The notes: a model not told the origin generated them from the sequence alone. A stretch of 12,259 nucleotides of DNA from an uncultured Kiritimatiellota bacterium (GCA_934667295.1 CAKULR010000031.1:1-12259); one strand, 5' to 3'; shown: positions 1 through 6,652, numbered from the stretch's first letter. Translations and numbers: made by a program.

Positions 1-28
1 GCAGTTTCCTCCTGATGCGTGTGCTCAT
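1..28 (-). CDS. 5' end of an unknown gene, cut by the window edge
   Basis: An ATG at 26-28 opens a frame reading MSTRIRRKL before the window ends, so only nine residues are visible. It is supported by a strong purine-rich Shine-Dalgarno (GAGGAGG on the minus strand, about 36-42) seven bases upstream, and by a candidate promoter at 151-180. It follows the terminator of the rplQ operon, so it probably starts a new transcription unit. The basic N-terminus is not enough to assign a family or function. Confidence 0.5.
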
Positions 29-150
29 CGGTCTTCCTCCTCGTTCTTCCTTCAACTTGCCGTGCCTGGTCGGCCCACCCCCTCCTATCATACTCCATAC
101 TCCCGGCTGGACGAAGGGGCTCGGAAACCTGGCCTAGACGGAACAGGAGA

Positions 151-180
151 AGTCTACCACATCCCTGCGCGGCGGGGCAA
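151..180 (-). promoter_or_regulatory. Candidate sigma70 promoter for the gene starting at 28
   Basis: On the minus strand TTGCCC (175-180) and TAGACT (151-156) are separated by 18 bases, and TGG just before the -10 gives an extended -10 (TGn). It would produce a leader of about 115 bases that is rich in G runs. It lies between the terminator of the rplQ operon and the next start codon, where a promoter is expected. Stretch 181-304 holds nothing else I can recognise. Confidence 0.45.
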
Positions 181-304
181 GGAAAATCGCTTGATTTGTT
201 CGGAACGAAAATGGGTGGAAGAAAATGTGGTCGAATGTTGCAAGAGGTACGAGATGATGAATGAGAAGACGAAGTGATGAAAAAGAAAACGGAATGATAA
301 TAAT

Positions 305-340
305 AAAAAAACGGACGCACCCATGGGGGTGCGCCCGTTT
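305..340 (-). terminator. Rho-independent terminator of the alpha operon
   Basis: Arms at 309-322 and 327-340 pair over 14 bases (one G-U on the minus-strand RNA) around a four-base loop. On the minus strand the stem is followed directly by a run of seven T. It lies 110 bases past the rplQ stop and closes the ribosomal operon. The opposite strand has only a short T run, so the orientation is clear. Confidence 0.9.
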
Positions 341-450
341 GCGATGTGTCCAGATCAGCGATGTCTCTAAGTCAGAATCTCAGTTCATGTTCAGGACCGC
401 AGGGTTTGAGCCGTTGGTCCACAGGGAACTGGGCAACTGGCCGGTCTGGA

Positions 451-876
451 TTACTTGGCTTCCTCGGCCTTCGGGGCCTCGGCGGCGGGAGCGGCTTCAG
501 GGGCCGCGTCCGTGACTTCCGGCACGGAGACCCACTGCAGGAGGCACATCGGGGCCGCGTCGCCCTTGCGGGCACCGAGCTTGAGGATGCGCGTGTAGCC
601 GCCCTTGCGGCCTTCCATCGCCGGAACGATCTTGTCGAACAGCTTCTGGACGGCCTTGGGCTGCTGGAGACGGGACGCGGCAAGACGGCGCGCGCCCAGC
701 GTGCCCTTGCGGGCGAGCGTGACCATCTTCTCGGCGTCCTTGCGGGCCTGCTTGGCCTTCGGGAGCGTGGTCTTGATCGATTCGACGAGGATCAAGTTCG
801 TCACAAGGCTCTGCATGAGGGCCTTGCGGTGCTCCTTCGAGCGCCCGAACTTCTTCATAACTCTCTGATGACGCAT
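451..876 (-). CDS. rplQ: 50S ribosomal protein L17 with acidic/alanine C-terminal tail
   Basis: The 141-residue product is ribosomal protein L17 of the large subunit. The family core is clear: MRHQ at the start, a basic stretch near residues 9-20, TNLILVESIKTTLPKAK near 26-42, and GGYTRILKLGARKGDAAPM at 92-110. The last 20 or so residues are an Ala/Pro/Glu tail beyond the usual L17 core. It is the last gene of the operon, 21 bases after rpoA, with a Shine-Dalgarno (AAGGAAG) in the gap, and it ends in TAA ahead of the terminator at 305-340. Identity is secure; the function of the tail is unknown. Confidence 0.97.
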   Translation of the reverse strand: MRHQRVMKKFGRSKEHRKALMQSLVTNLILVESIKTTLPKAKQARKDAEKMVTLARKGTLGARRLAASRLQQPKAVQKLFDKIVPAMEGRKGGYTRILKLGARKGDAAPMCLLQWVSVPEVTDAAPEAAPAAEAPKAEEAK

Positions 877-897
877 GGGAAAACTTCCTTACAACAA

Positions 898-1896
898 TTA
901 CTTCTTCGATTCGAGCAGGTCGGCGTCGAACTTGTACCCGAGGCAGAGCCCGAGGTCCTTCAGCTTGTCCTTGATCTCGTTCAGCGACTTCTTGCCGAAG
1001 TTGCGGTACTTGAGCATGTCCGCCTCGGTCTTCTGCGCAAGCTCGCCCACCGTGGTGATGTTGGCGTTGTTGAGGCAGTTCGCGGCACGGACCGAAAGCT
1101 CGATCTCGTTCACGGACATGTTCAGCAACTTGCGGAGACGTTCGCGCTCGTCCGCGCCCTTCTTCTCGGAGTCGTCGAACTCAAGCGCATCCACGTTCGA
1201 GTAGTCGACGAACACGTCGAGATGGCGGCGGAGGACCGCAGCGGCGGTCTTGAGGGCGTCGTCCGGCGTCACGCGACCGTCGGTCCACACGTCGAGGACG
1301 AGCTTCTCGTAGTCGGTGCGCTGGCCCACGCGGGTGTTCTCCACGAGGAAGTTCACGCGCGTGACGGGCGAGAAGATCGAGTCGATCGCGATGCGGCCGA
1401 TCTCCTGGTCCGGTGTCTTGTTGCCCTCGGCCAGGCAGAAGCCGCGGCCGATGCGGATTTCGCACTCCATGTCGAGGACGGCGCCCTCGGCGAGCGTCGC
1501 GATCTCCTGGCGGGGGTTGAGCACCTCCACGGAGTTCTCGGCGGCGAAGTCGCCGGCGCAGACCGTACAGGGCCCCTCCTTGCGCAGATGGAGCTTGGTG
1601 TTCTCGCGCGTGAACGTCTTCAACAGCACGCGCTTCAGATTGAGGATGATGTCCGTCACGTCCTCCGCGACGCCCGGAATCGTCGAGAACTCGTGGCTCA
1701 CGCCCTCGATCTTGACCGAGCTGATCGCGCAGCCCTCGATGGACGAGAGCAGCACGCGGCGGAGCGAATTCCCAATCGTGCGGGCGTAGCCGATTTCAAA
1801 CGGCTCGGCCACGAATCGGGCATACGTCCCCGTTGCGGTGCCTTCGTCCCGCTGGACGCGCTCAGGCATTTCAAAACGACTCAAACGGATCGGCAT
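898..1896 (-). CDS. rpoA: DNA-directed RNA polymerase subunit alpha
   Basis: This 332-residue protein is the alpha subunit, whose dimer nucleates RNA polymerase assembly. The N-terminal domain shows the assembly signature GYARTIGNSLRRVLLSS at 36-52. A linker near 240-255 leads to the C-terminal domain (about 258-320), which contacts UP-element DNA and activators. Residues matching the E. coli DNA-contact set are kept: R270, N273, C274, G301, K303, S304 and E307. Length is normal for the family. The start at 1896 has a GGGAGG Shine-Dalgarno. It sits 54 bases after rpsD, with a small hairpin in that gap, and 21 bases before rplQ. Confidence 0.98.
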   Translation of the reverse strand: MPIRLSRFEMPERVQRDEGTATGTYARFVAEPFEIGYARTIGNSLRRVLLSSIEGCAISSVKIEGVSHEFSTIPGVAEDVTDIILNLKRVLLKTFTRENTKLHLRKEGPCTVCAGDFAAENSVEVLNPRQEIATLAEGAVLDMECEIRIGRGFCLAEGNKTPDQEIGRIAIDSIFSPVTRVNFLVENTRVGQRTDYEKLVLDVWTDGRVTPDDALKTAAAVLRRHLDVFVDYSNVDALEFDDSEKKGADERERLRKLLNMSVNEIELSVRAANCLNNANITTVGELAQKTEADMLKYRNFGKKSLNEIKDKLKDLGLCLGYKFDADLLESKK

Positions 1897-1929
1897 TGAA
1901 ACCTCCCTTGAGATGGGTGAAAACTACGG

Positions 1930-1945
1930 GCGGGCCTCTGCCCGC
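1930..1945 (-). promoter_or_regulatory. Hairpin in the rpsD-rpoA gap
   Basis: A perfect six-base-pair GCGGGC/GCCCGC stem with a four-base loop lies in the 54-base gap between rpsD and rpoA. On the minus strand it is followed by CCGTAGTTTTC, a weak T stretch. It could be a leaky attenuator that sets the ratio of ribosomal protein to polymerase subunit, or an mRNA processing or stability element. The structure is seen directly; the role is inferred. Confidence 0.45.
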
Positions 1946-1950
1946 TTCCA

Positions 1951-2580
<630 letters not shown>

Positions 2581-2582
2581 GA

Positions 2583-3050
2583 TTAAACCCTCCTGCGCTT
2601 ACGCGGACGGCAGCCGTTGTGGGGAACCGGCGTGCAGTCGGTGATCATCGTGACGCGGATGCCCGCAGCCTGGATGGCGCGCACGGCCGACTCGCGGCCC
2701 GCGCCCGCACCCTGCATGCGGACTTCGCACTCGTGCATGCCCTTGGCGTACGCCGTGCGGGCCGCGTCCTGCGCGACCATCGTCGCGGCGAACGCCGTAC
2801 ACTTGCGGCTGCCCTTGAAACCGGCCTTGCCGGCCGAGCTCCAGGCAATCACGCCGCCACGCGCGTCGGCAATCGATACCTGCGTGTTGTTGAACGTGGA
2901 ACGGATGAAGGCGATGCCGGCGGGGATGGACTTGCCGGGACGCTTCTTCGAGGCGGGAGCGGCCTCCCCCTCGGCGGCCGCCGGGGCAGCCGCATCTGCC
3001 GCCGGGGCCGGAGCCGCAGCAGCTTCCTGCTTGATCTTCTCTTCGCTCAT
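2583..3050 (-). CDS. rpsK: 30S ribosomal protein S11 with Ala/Pro-rich N-terminal extension
   Basis: The 155-residue product is ribosomal protein S11 of the 30S platform. The core begins near residue 40 and includes IRSTFNNTQVSI (49-60), GAGAGRESAVRAIQAAG (114-130) and the C-terminal DCTPVPHNGCRPRKRRRV. Residues 1-38 form a low-complexity Ala/Pro/Glu extension not found in typical S11 of about 125-130 residues. The start at 3050 has an AGAGGA Shine-Dalgarno about eight bases upstream and no better internal start is seen, so the extension is probably translated. It lies 26 bases after rpsM and two bases before rpsD. Confidence 0.97.
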   Translation of the reverse strand: MSEEKIKQEAAAAPAPAADAAAPAAAEGEAAPASKKRPGKSIPAGIAFIRSTFNNTQVSIADARGGVIAWSSAGKAGFKGSRKCTAFAATMVAQDAARTAYAKGMHECEVRMQGAGAGRESAVRAIQAAGIRVTMITDCTPVPHNGCRPRKRRRV

Positions 3051-3076
3051 TGTCTAAATTCCTCTCTACAACGGGC

Positions 3077-3466
3077 TTACTTCTTCGCGGGAGCCGAGGC
3101 GCGGAGCGCGGAGGCCGACGCCTTGCGGTTGCCCTTGCGCGTCTTCGCGTTCGTCTTCGTGCGCTGGCCGCGCACCGGCAGCCCGCGCTTGTGGCGGAGC
3201 CCACGGTAGGAACCGATCGAAATCAGGCGGCGAATGTTCTGCGAAACCTCGCGGCGCAGGTCGCCCTCGACCCGGTAGTGGTCCTGAATGTACGTGGTGA
3301 TCGCATGGATCTCGTCCTGCGTCAGGTCGTCGGCCTTCTTGCTCGGCTCGACATTGCACGCCGCCAGCACGTCATCCGCGCGCTTCGGCCCGATTCCGTG
3401 GATGTACCGGAGCGCATACCGCGTATGCTTCTTGCCCGGAATATCCACACCCATCAATCTCGGCAT
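3077..3466 (-). CDS. rpsM: 30S ribosomal protein S13
   Basis: The 129-residue product is S13 of the 30S head, which contacts S19, the large-subunit bridges and P-site tRNA. Family motifs are in order: VDIPGKKHTRYALRYIHGIG (7-26), EGDLRREVSQNIRRL (67-81), SYRGLRHKRGLPVRGQRTKTNA (86-107), then a basic Ala/Lys tail. Length is normal. An AGAGGA Shine-Dalgarno precedes the ATG, and the gene follows rpmJ by 21 bases, the classic order at the head of the alpha operon. Confidence 0.98.
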   Translation of the reverse strand: MPRLMGVDIPGKKHTRYALRYIHGIGPKRADDVLAACNVEPSKKADDLTQDEIHAITTYIQDHYRVEGDLRREVSQNIRRLISIGSYRGLRHKRGLPVRGQRTKTNAKTRKGNRKASASALRASAPAKK

Positions 3467-3487
3467 GGTTGTTTTCCTCTTGTTTTC

Positions 3488-3601
3488 TTAGCCCTGGCGC
3501 TGCTTGTGGCGCGGGTTGGTGCAGATCACGCGCACCACGCCCTTGCGGCGAATGATGCGGCAGTTCTCGCAGATGCGACGAACGGAACTACGTACTTTCA
3601 T
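3488..3601 (-). CDS. rpmJ: 50S ribosomal protein L36, zinc-binding form
   Basis: A 37-codon gene reads MKVRSSVRRICENCRIIRRK and then ends in NPRHKQRQG, which is L36. Zinc ligands C11, C14, C27 and H32 are all present, so this is the C+ form rather than the zinc-free paralogue. It is the first gene of the alpha operon, about 30 bases after the likely transcription start and 21 bases before rpsM. The stop is TAA. The ribosome binding site is weak (GTAGAG). Confidence 0.96.
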   Translation of the reverse strand: MKVRSSVRRICENCRIIRRKGVVRVICTNPRHKQRQG

Positions 3602-3637
3602 GTTGTTTACTCTACTTTCGTGGTCGAACGAATGAAC

Positions 3638-3666
3638 ATTATCTCAAAAATCGGGATGTCTGACAA
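3638..3666 (-). promoter_or_regulatory. Sigma70-type promoter of the rpmJ-rplQ operon
   Basis: On the minus strand TTGTCA (3661-3666) and GATAAT (3638-3643) are separated by exactly 17 bases, with TGA directly before the -10 (extended -10). Transcription should begin near 3630, giving a leader of about 30 bases to rpmJ. It lies downstream of the map terminator, so the ribosomal operon can be controlled apart from adk-map. Confidence 0.8.
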
Positions 3667-3690
3667 GGGGGTAAATTCAAGAATCAACGA

Positions 3691-3757
3691 AAAGAAACCC
3701 GGCGGACGAACAATCAGCCGCCGTTCGACCGTGGCGCCTTCGGGTTCGTCCGCCGGG
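3691..3757 (-). terminator. Rho-independent terminator after map
   Basis: Arms at 3698-3711 and 3744-3757 are perfect 14-base complements separated by 32 bases. On the minus strand the stem is followed by GGGTTTCTTTTCG. It lies about 20 bases past the map stop codon and just upstream of the rpmJ promoter, so it insulates adk-map from the ribosomal operon. The loop is long for a terminator but the stem is strong. Confidence 0.75.
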
Positions 3758-3776
3758 GAAAGGGAAGGGGGGGGCG

Positions 3777-4547
3777 TCAGGGATAGTCCGCCGGGACGGT
3801 CAGGACCTCGCAGCCGTCGTCGGTGATGGCGACGGTGTGCTCGAAGTGCGCGGCCATGCAGTGGTCGCGCGTAATGACGGTCCAGCCGTTCGCCTTGTCC
3901 ACGTAGGTCTTCGCCCCGGCCGTGGTGAGCGTGATCATCGGCTCGATGGCGATGGTCATGCCGGGGCGCAGGACGAGCTTCGTGCCGGGCTTGCCGTAGT
4001 TCGGCACTTCGGGGTCCTCGTGGACCGTGCGCCCCACGCCGTGCCCGATCCAGTCGCGCACGATGCCGAACCCGGCCTCCTCCGCGACCTTCTGGATGGC
4101 GTAGCCCACGTCGCCGAGGTGGACGCCGGGGCCCGCCGCGGCGATGCCGGCGGCGAGGCACTTCTTCGTGGTCTCCACGAGGCGGATGACCTCGGGGTCG
4201 CTCACGCCCACCATCACCGTGCGGCTCGTGTCGCCGTTGAAGCCGAGGGTACACACGCCCACGTCGCACTTCACGAGGTCGCCCGGCATGATCATCCGGT
4301 CGCCCGGGATGCCGTGGATGACCTCGTCGTTGACGCTCACGCAGATCGCGCCGGGGAAGCCGGCGTAGCCGAGGAAGCTCGCGGCGACCTTGTTCTACCG
4401 GCAGTAGGCGCGCACGACGCGCTCGATGTCCGCCGTCGTCGCGCCCGGCACGGCGGCGGCGGCGGCGAGGTCGCGCACCTCCGCGCTCATGCGGCACGCG
4501 ACGCGCATGCGGTCGATCTCGGCCTTGGTCTTGATGTCGACTTTCAT
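3777..4547 (-). CDS. map: Methionine aminopeptidase type I, interrupted by an in-frame TAG
   Basis: MetAP removes the initiator methionine from nascent proteins in the cytosol. Read through one stop, the frame is 256 codons, the usual length for type I. All metal and catalytic residues are present: H78, D95, D106, H169, H176, E202 and E236, in motifs such as HGIPGD, FNGDTSRT, GHGVGRTVHE and HFEHTVAIT. Codon 51 (4395-4397) is TAG between AYCR and NKVAASFLGY, a weakly conserved spot that AAG, GAG or CAG would fit. The start at 4547 lies 12 bases after the adk stop. Without readthrough, only a GTG restart at 4340 (187 residues) is possible, which would lose the N-terminal part of the fold. A sequencing error, a real nonsense mutation and recoding are all possible. 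Confidence 0.88.
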
Positions 4548-4559
4548 CCGGCGCCGACC

Positions 4560-5192
4560 TTACAGGGCCTTCAGGAAGTCCTCGGCGACACGATCGACGC
4601 CCGTCATGCCGTTGACGGTCTTCAGAAGACCCTTCTCCCGGTAGTAGGCGATCAGCGGCTCGGTCTGCTGGTGGTAGACGACAAGGCGGTCCTTCACCGT
4701 CTCGGGATTGTCGTCCTTGCGGATGACGAGCTTTTCGCCGCAGACGTCGCAGACGCCCTCGACCTTGGGCGGGAGGTTCTTCACATGGTAGCCGGCCTTG
4801 CACTTGGGGCACGTGCGGCGGCCCGCAATGCGGTCCTGGATGATCTCGTCCGGCACGTCGATGAGGACGGCGCCCGTGACGGGCGCCCCCATCTCAGCGA
4901 GGATTTCGGCCTGCGCGAGGTTGCGCGGAAAGCCGTCCAGCAGCATCGTCACGTCGCCCGTCGTCTCCGCGACGACATCCTTGATCATCGTGGCGATGAG
5001 GGCGTCGGGCACGAGCCTGCCCGCCTCCATGAACGCCTTGGCCTGCTGCCCGGCCTCGGTTCCCTTCGCCACGGCGCCGCGCAGCAGGTCGCCGCTCGAC
5101 ACGTGCTTGAGATTCGCGTTCTCGGCCGCCAGCTTGCCCGCGACCGTACCCTTCCCCGAACCCGGGGCGCCCAGAAGAATGACGATATTCAT
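4560..5192 (-). CDS. adk: Adenylate kinase with zinc-type LID
   Basis: Adenylate kinase interconverts ATP and AMP with two ADP. The 210-residue frame starts MNIVILLGAPGSGKGT, with the P-loop at 8-16. It keeps the AMP-site GDLLR (34-38), the FPR motif (88-90), RIAGRRTCPKC (121-131) and DNPETVKDRL (161-170). The long LID carries four cysteines at 128, 131, 148 and 151, the zinc-binding arrangement. A longer reading frame continues upstream, but the family N-terminus fixes the start at 5192. No Shine-Dalgarno precedes it; instead an extended -10 box lies 10 bases upstream, so the mRNA may be leaderless. map follows after 12 bases. Confidence 0.97.
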   Translation of the reverse strand: MNIVILLGAPGSGKGTVAGKLAAENANLKHVSSGDLLRGAVAKGTEAGQQAKAFMEAGRLVPDALIATMIKDVVAETTGDVTMLLDGFPRNLAQAEILAEMGAPVTGAVLIDVPDEIIQDRIAGRRTCPKCKAGYHVKNLPPKVEGVCDVCGEKLVIRKDDNPETVKDRLVVYHQQTEPLIAYYREKGLLKTVNGMTGVDRVAEDFLKAL

Positions 5193-5202
5193 AGCAGCGG
5201 AT

Positions 5203-5211
5203 AGTATAACA
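5203..5211 (-). promoter_or_regulatory. Extended -10 promoter of adk-map, predicting a leaderless start
   Basis: The minus strand reads TGTTATACT: TGn followed by TATACT (5203-5208). The last base of the -10 is 10 bases before the adk ATG, so transcription would start about 3-4 bases ahead of the start codon. No clear -35 is visible, which is usual for extended -10 promoters. There is no Shine-Dalgarno in the gap. Confidence 0.65.
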
Positions 5212-5271
5212 CATATTCCGTTTTCCGTTCCCGGTACCGGGGAGACGAAACCCCTCCCGTGATTACGACTT

Positions 5272-5430
5272 TTACATGGTCCAATAGCCGCCGTTCTTGG
5301 GTGCTCCGCGGAACTCGACCAGCCCGCCGTCCTTAACGCTCGACCGTCTGCACGCTCTTTCCGATCAGGGGCGCCAACTCGTTCGCCCGTTTCCCGGGAT
5401 GTTCGCGCATGACGTCCAAAAGCATTTTTA
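5272..5430 (-). pseudogene. Remnant of a winged-helix domain (C-terminal fragment)
   Basis: The minus strand encodes two pieces of one helix-turn-helix domain in different frames. The first reads MLLDVMREHPGKRANELAPL and on through IGKSVQTVER before a TAA. One base further on, the frame continues KDGGLVEFRGAPKNGGYWTM and stops at 5272-5274. Joined, they look like the C-terminal wing of AlbA_2/RecG-like ATP-binding regulators, with about five residues missing between VER and KDGG. There is no upstream body of such a protein; an in-frame TAA lies just before. I read it as a decayed relic. The rest of the 5193-5471 gap holds the adk promoter, the 12-bp palindrome CCCGGTACCGGG near 5231-5242 and no other gene. 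Confidence 0.55.
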
Positions 5431-5471
5431 CACCCCTCACTTACTCCCTTTTTATGCCGAAGCAATAGGAA

Positions 5472-5915
5472 TCACTCTGTCGCAGACTTGACTTCACGAA
5501 ACCGGCGAACTGTTCGTCGGACATCGTGTATGGCCGTATAAGTGTATCGTCCGACGTATTCGTAAAGACCCGCTTTCAGAAATTCGTCATCAAGATACTT
5601 TTGCGAAGTCTCAACGTAAATCGTCATCTTGTCATTAACCGCAGAGAGGCCCCTCCATCCAAGTTCCATATTGCCCACAACGGGGCGCACCAACACACCC
5701 TCTTCCAGAACCTGGATCACCTTCATGGTTCGGCCTCCCTTGTGAACGTAGACCTTGCCCTGTTCGGGCGAACGTGTATTGTGCGACATCGACCGCAACG
5801 AAACATTCTCCACTCGGCGACCATCCGCCGTCATCCGTGACGCCGTCATCCGTGACGAGGTACATCCGCCACACGCCATCAGTGCGGCAACCACAAAAGC
5901 AAAAGCGCATTTCAT
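5472..5915 (-). CDS. Small predicted lipoprotein of unknown function
   Basis: A 147-residue frame begins MKCAFAFVVAALMACGGCTS, a signal peptide with a hydrophobic core and a cysteine suitable for lipidation (C15 after LMA, or C18 before TSS). An ATG three codons earlier (5924) is equally possible. The mature part is mixed alpha/beta in character and basic, with YVHKGGRTMKVIQVLEEGVL at 56-75 and YEYVGRYTYTAIHDVRRTVR at 118-137. I do not recognise a family. The start lies just after the stop of the flavin-reductase-like gene, with no Shine-Dalgarno, so translation is probably coupled. A tandem 15-base duplication follows the signal peptide and yields SRMTA twice. Confidence 0.7.
   Translation of the reverse strand: MKCAFAFVVAALMACGGCTSSRMTASRMTADGRRVENVSLRSMSHNTRSPEQGKVYVHKGGRTMKVIQVLEEGVLVRPVVGNMELGWRGLSAVNDKMTIYVETSQKYLDDEFLKAGLYEYVGRYTYTAIHDVRRTVRRFREVKSATE
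5826..5855 (-). repeat. Perfect tandem 15-base duplication inside the lipoprotein gene
   Basis: CGCCGTCATCCGTGA occurs twice in immediate succession on the plus strand (5826-5840 and 5841-5855). Being a multiple of three, it keeps the frame and encodes SRMTA-SRMTA just after the lipobox, in the presumed flexible tether. It looks like a recent slippage event and may vary in copy number between strains. Confidence 0.85.
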
Positions 5916-5928
5916 CGGCAACATACTT

Positions 5929-6498
5929 TTACGCACGTGCGGACAAGGCGAGACCGGCCTTGAACGCCGCGCCAACGGCTTCGCCGAGCCTGTGGTAGAC
6001 GTGGTTGACCGGATCAAATGTGATGGGCGCGAGCCGCGCGACATCGACCTTGCCGTCCGCCGTCAGGACCGACTCGTCGATGCCGACATTGACAATCTTG
6101 CCGACCATCCGGCAATCGGACGTGTCGTAGCCCACGAGTTCGCATTCCAGCACCATCGGCAGGTCTTCGATCACGGGCGCATCGACGAACGCGCTCTTCG
6201 TAATCGTCCATCCCGTCTTCGCCAACTTGTCGGGCACCTTGTTTGCCGAGACACACCCCACGTAGTCGCACGCGACAAGGTTCTTCACATCCGCGACGTG
6301 TACCGTGAACGCCTTGCGCGCAAGCACGTTCGCCGTCGTCTTGTGCGAATCGTCCACGCAGATCGAGATGCGGTCTTCAAGCGAGATGCCGCCCCACGCC
6401 GCGTTCATCGCATCCGCGTTCCCGTTTTCGTCATACGAGCCGATGATCAGCACCGGCAGCGGATAGAGCCACGCCTTGGGCCCGAAGTTCTTCTTCAT
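5929..6498 (-). CDS. Flavin reductase-like (FMN-binding split-barrel) protein
   Basis: The 189-residue protein resembles the flavin reductase-like split-barrel family, which binds FMN and often acts as an NAD(P)H:flavin oxidoreductase or redox partner. The N-terminal PLPVLIIGSYDENGNADAMN (13-32) followed by AAWGG (to about 37) is the typical opening strand and flavin-contact stretch, followed by ISICVDDSHKT and FTVHVADVK. The start at 6498 is fixed by an AGGAGG Shine-Dalgarno nine bases upstream; a longer frame to 6621 lacks family similarity. A promoter lies at 6581-6607, giving a leader of about 75 bases. The lipoprotein gene follows after a few bases, probably in the same operon. The substrate cannot be told from sequence. 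Confidence 0.88.
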   Translation of the reverse strand: MKKNFGPKAWLYPLPVLIIGSYDENGNADAMNAAWGGISLEDRISICVDDSHKTTANVLARKAFTVHVADVKNLVACDYVGCVSANKVPDKLAKTGWTITKSAFVDAPVIEDLPMVLECELVGYDTSDCRMVGKIVNVGIDESVLTADGKVDVARLAPITFDPVNHVYHRLGEAVGAAFKAGLALSARA

Positions 6499-6580
6499 TT
6501 TGTTGCCTCCTGATTGTCTATCGTCGCATACGCTCCGCTTCATGAAACGCGGAACCGTACACGCGAACTGTTCACGATGG

Positions 6581-6607
6581 ATTATAACAAAAACGAGACC
6601 GTCGCAA
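6581..6607 (-). promoter_or_regulatory. Promoter of the flavin-reductase-like gene
   Basis: The minus strand has TGTTATAAT, a consensus TATAAT at 6581-6586 with an extended TGn. TTGCGA at 6602-6607 could act as a -35, though the 15-base spacer is short. The extended -10 probably carries most of the strength. It lies between the hydrolase stop (6653) and the start at 6498. Confidence 0.65.
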
Positions 6608-6652
6608 CGGGCGATTCCCATCTCGCGAATGGCGTAAGCATAGGCCCGTGTA

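Noticed and set aside
346..1899. A 517-codon open frame on the plus strand opposite rplQ and rpoA
   Set aside because: It is antisense to two certain genes, its composition is the Arg/Leu/Ala bias expected opposite GC-rich genes, and it shows no family motif or ribosome binding site.
3607..4812. A 401-codon frame on the minus strand crossing map and adk
   Set aside because: It overlaps both genes in another frame and is almost entirely Arg, Gly and Pro. The map frame with conserved catalytic residues is clearly the real one.
3837..5204. A 455-codon open frame on the plus strand opposite map and adk
   Set aside because: It is a shadow of two recognised genes. Its His/Asp/Ala-rich, low-information sequence reflects the complementary codons.
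5231..5265. Palindrome CCCGGTACCGGG and a GGGG/CCCC hairpin upstream of adk as a terminator
   Set aside because: No T tract follows on the minus strand, and the stems are short and compete with each other. It is not enough to call a terminator or operator.
5193..5465. N-terminal extension of adenylate kinase up to 5465
   Set aside because: The extra 91 residues match nothing in the family, overlap the winged-helix relic in a different frame, and would cross the adk promoter. The family N-terminus is MNIVILLGAPGSGKGT.
6499..6621. Longer start for the flavin-reductase-like protein
   Set aside because: The AGGAGG site nine bases before 6498 and the promoter -10 at 6581-6586 both lie inside the would-be extension.
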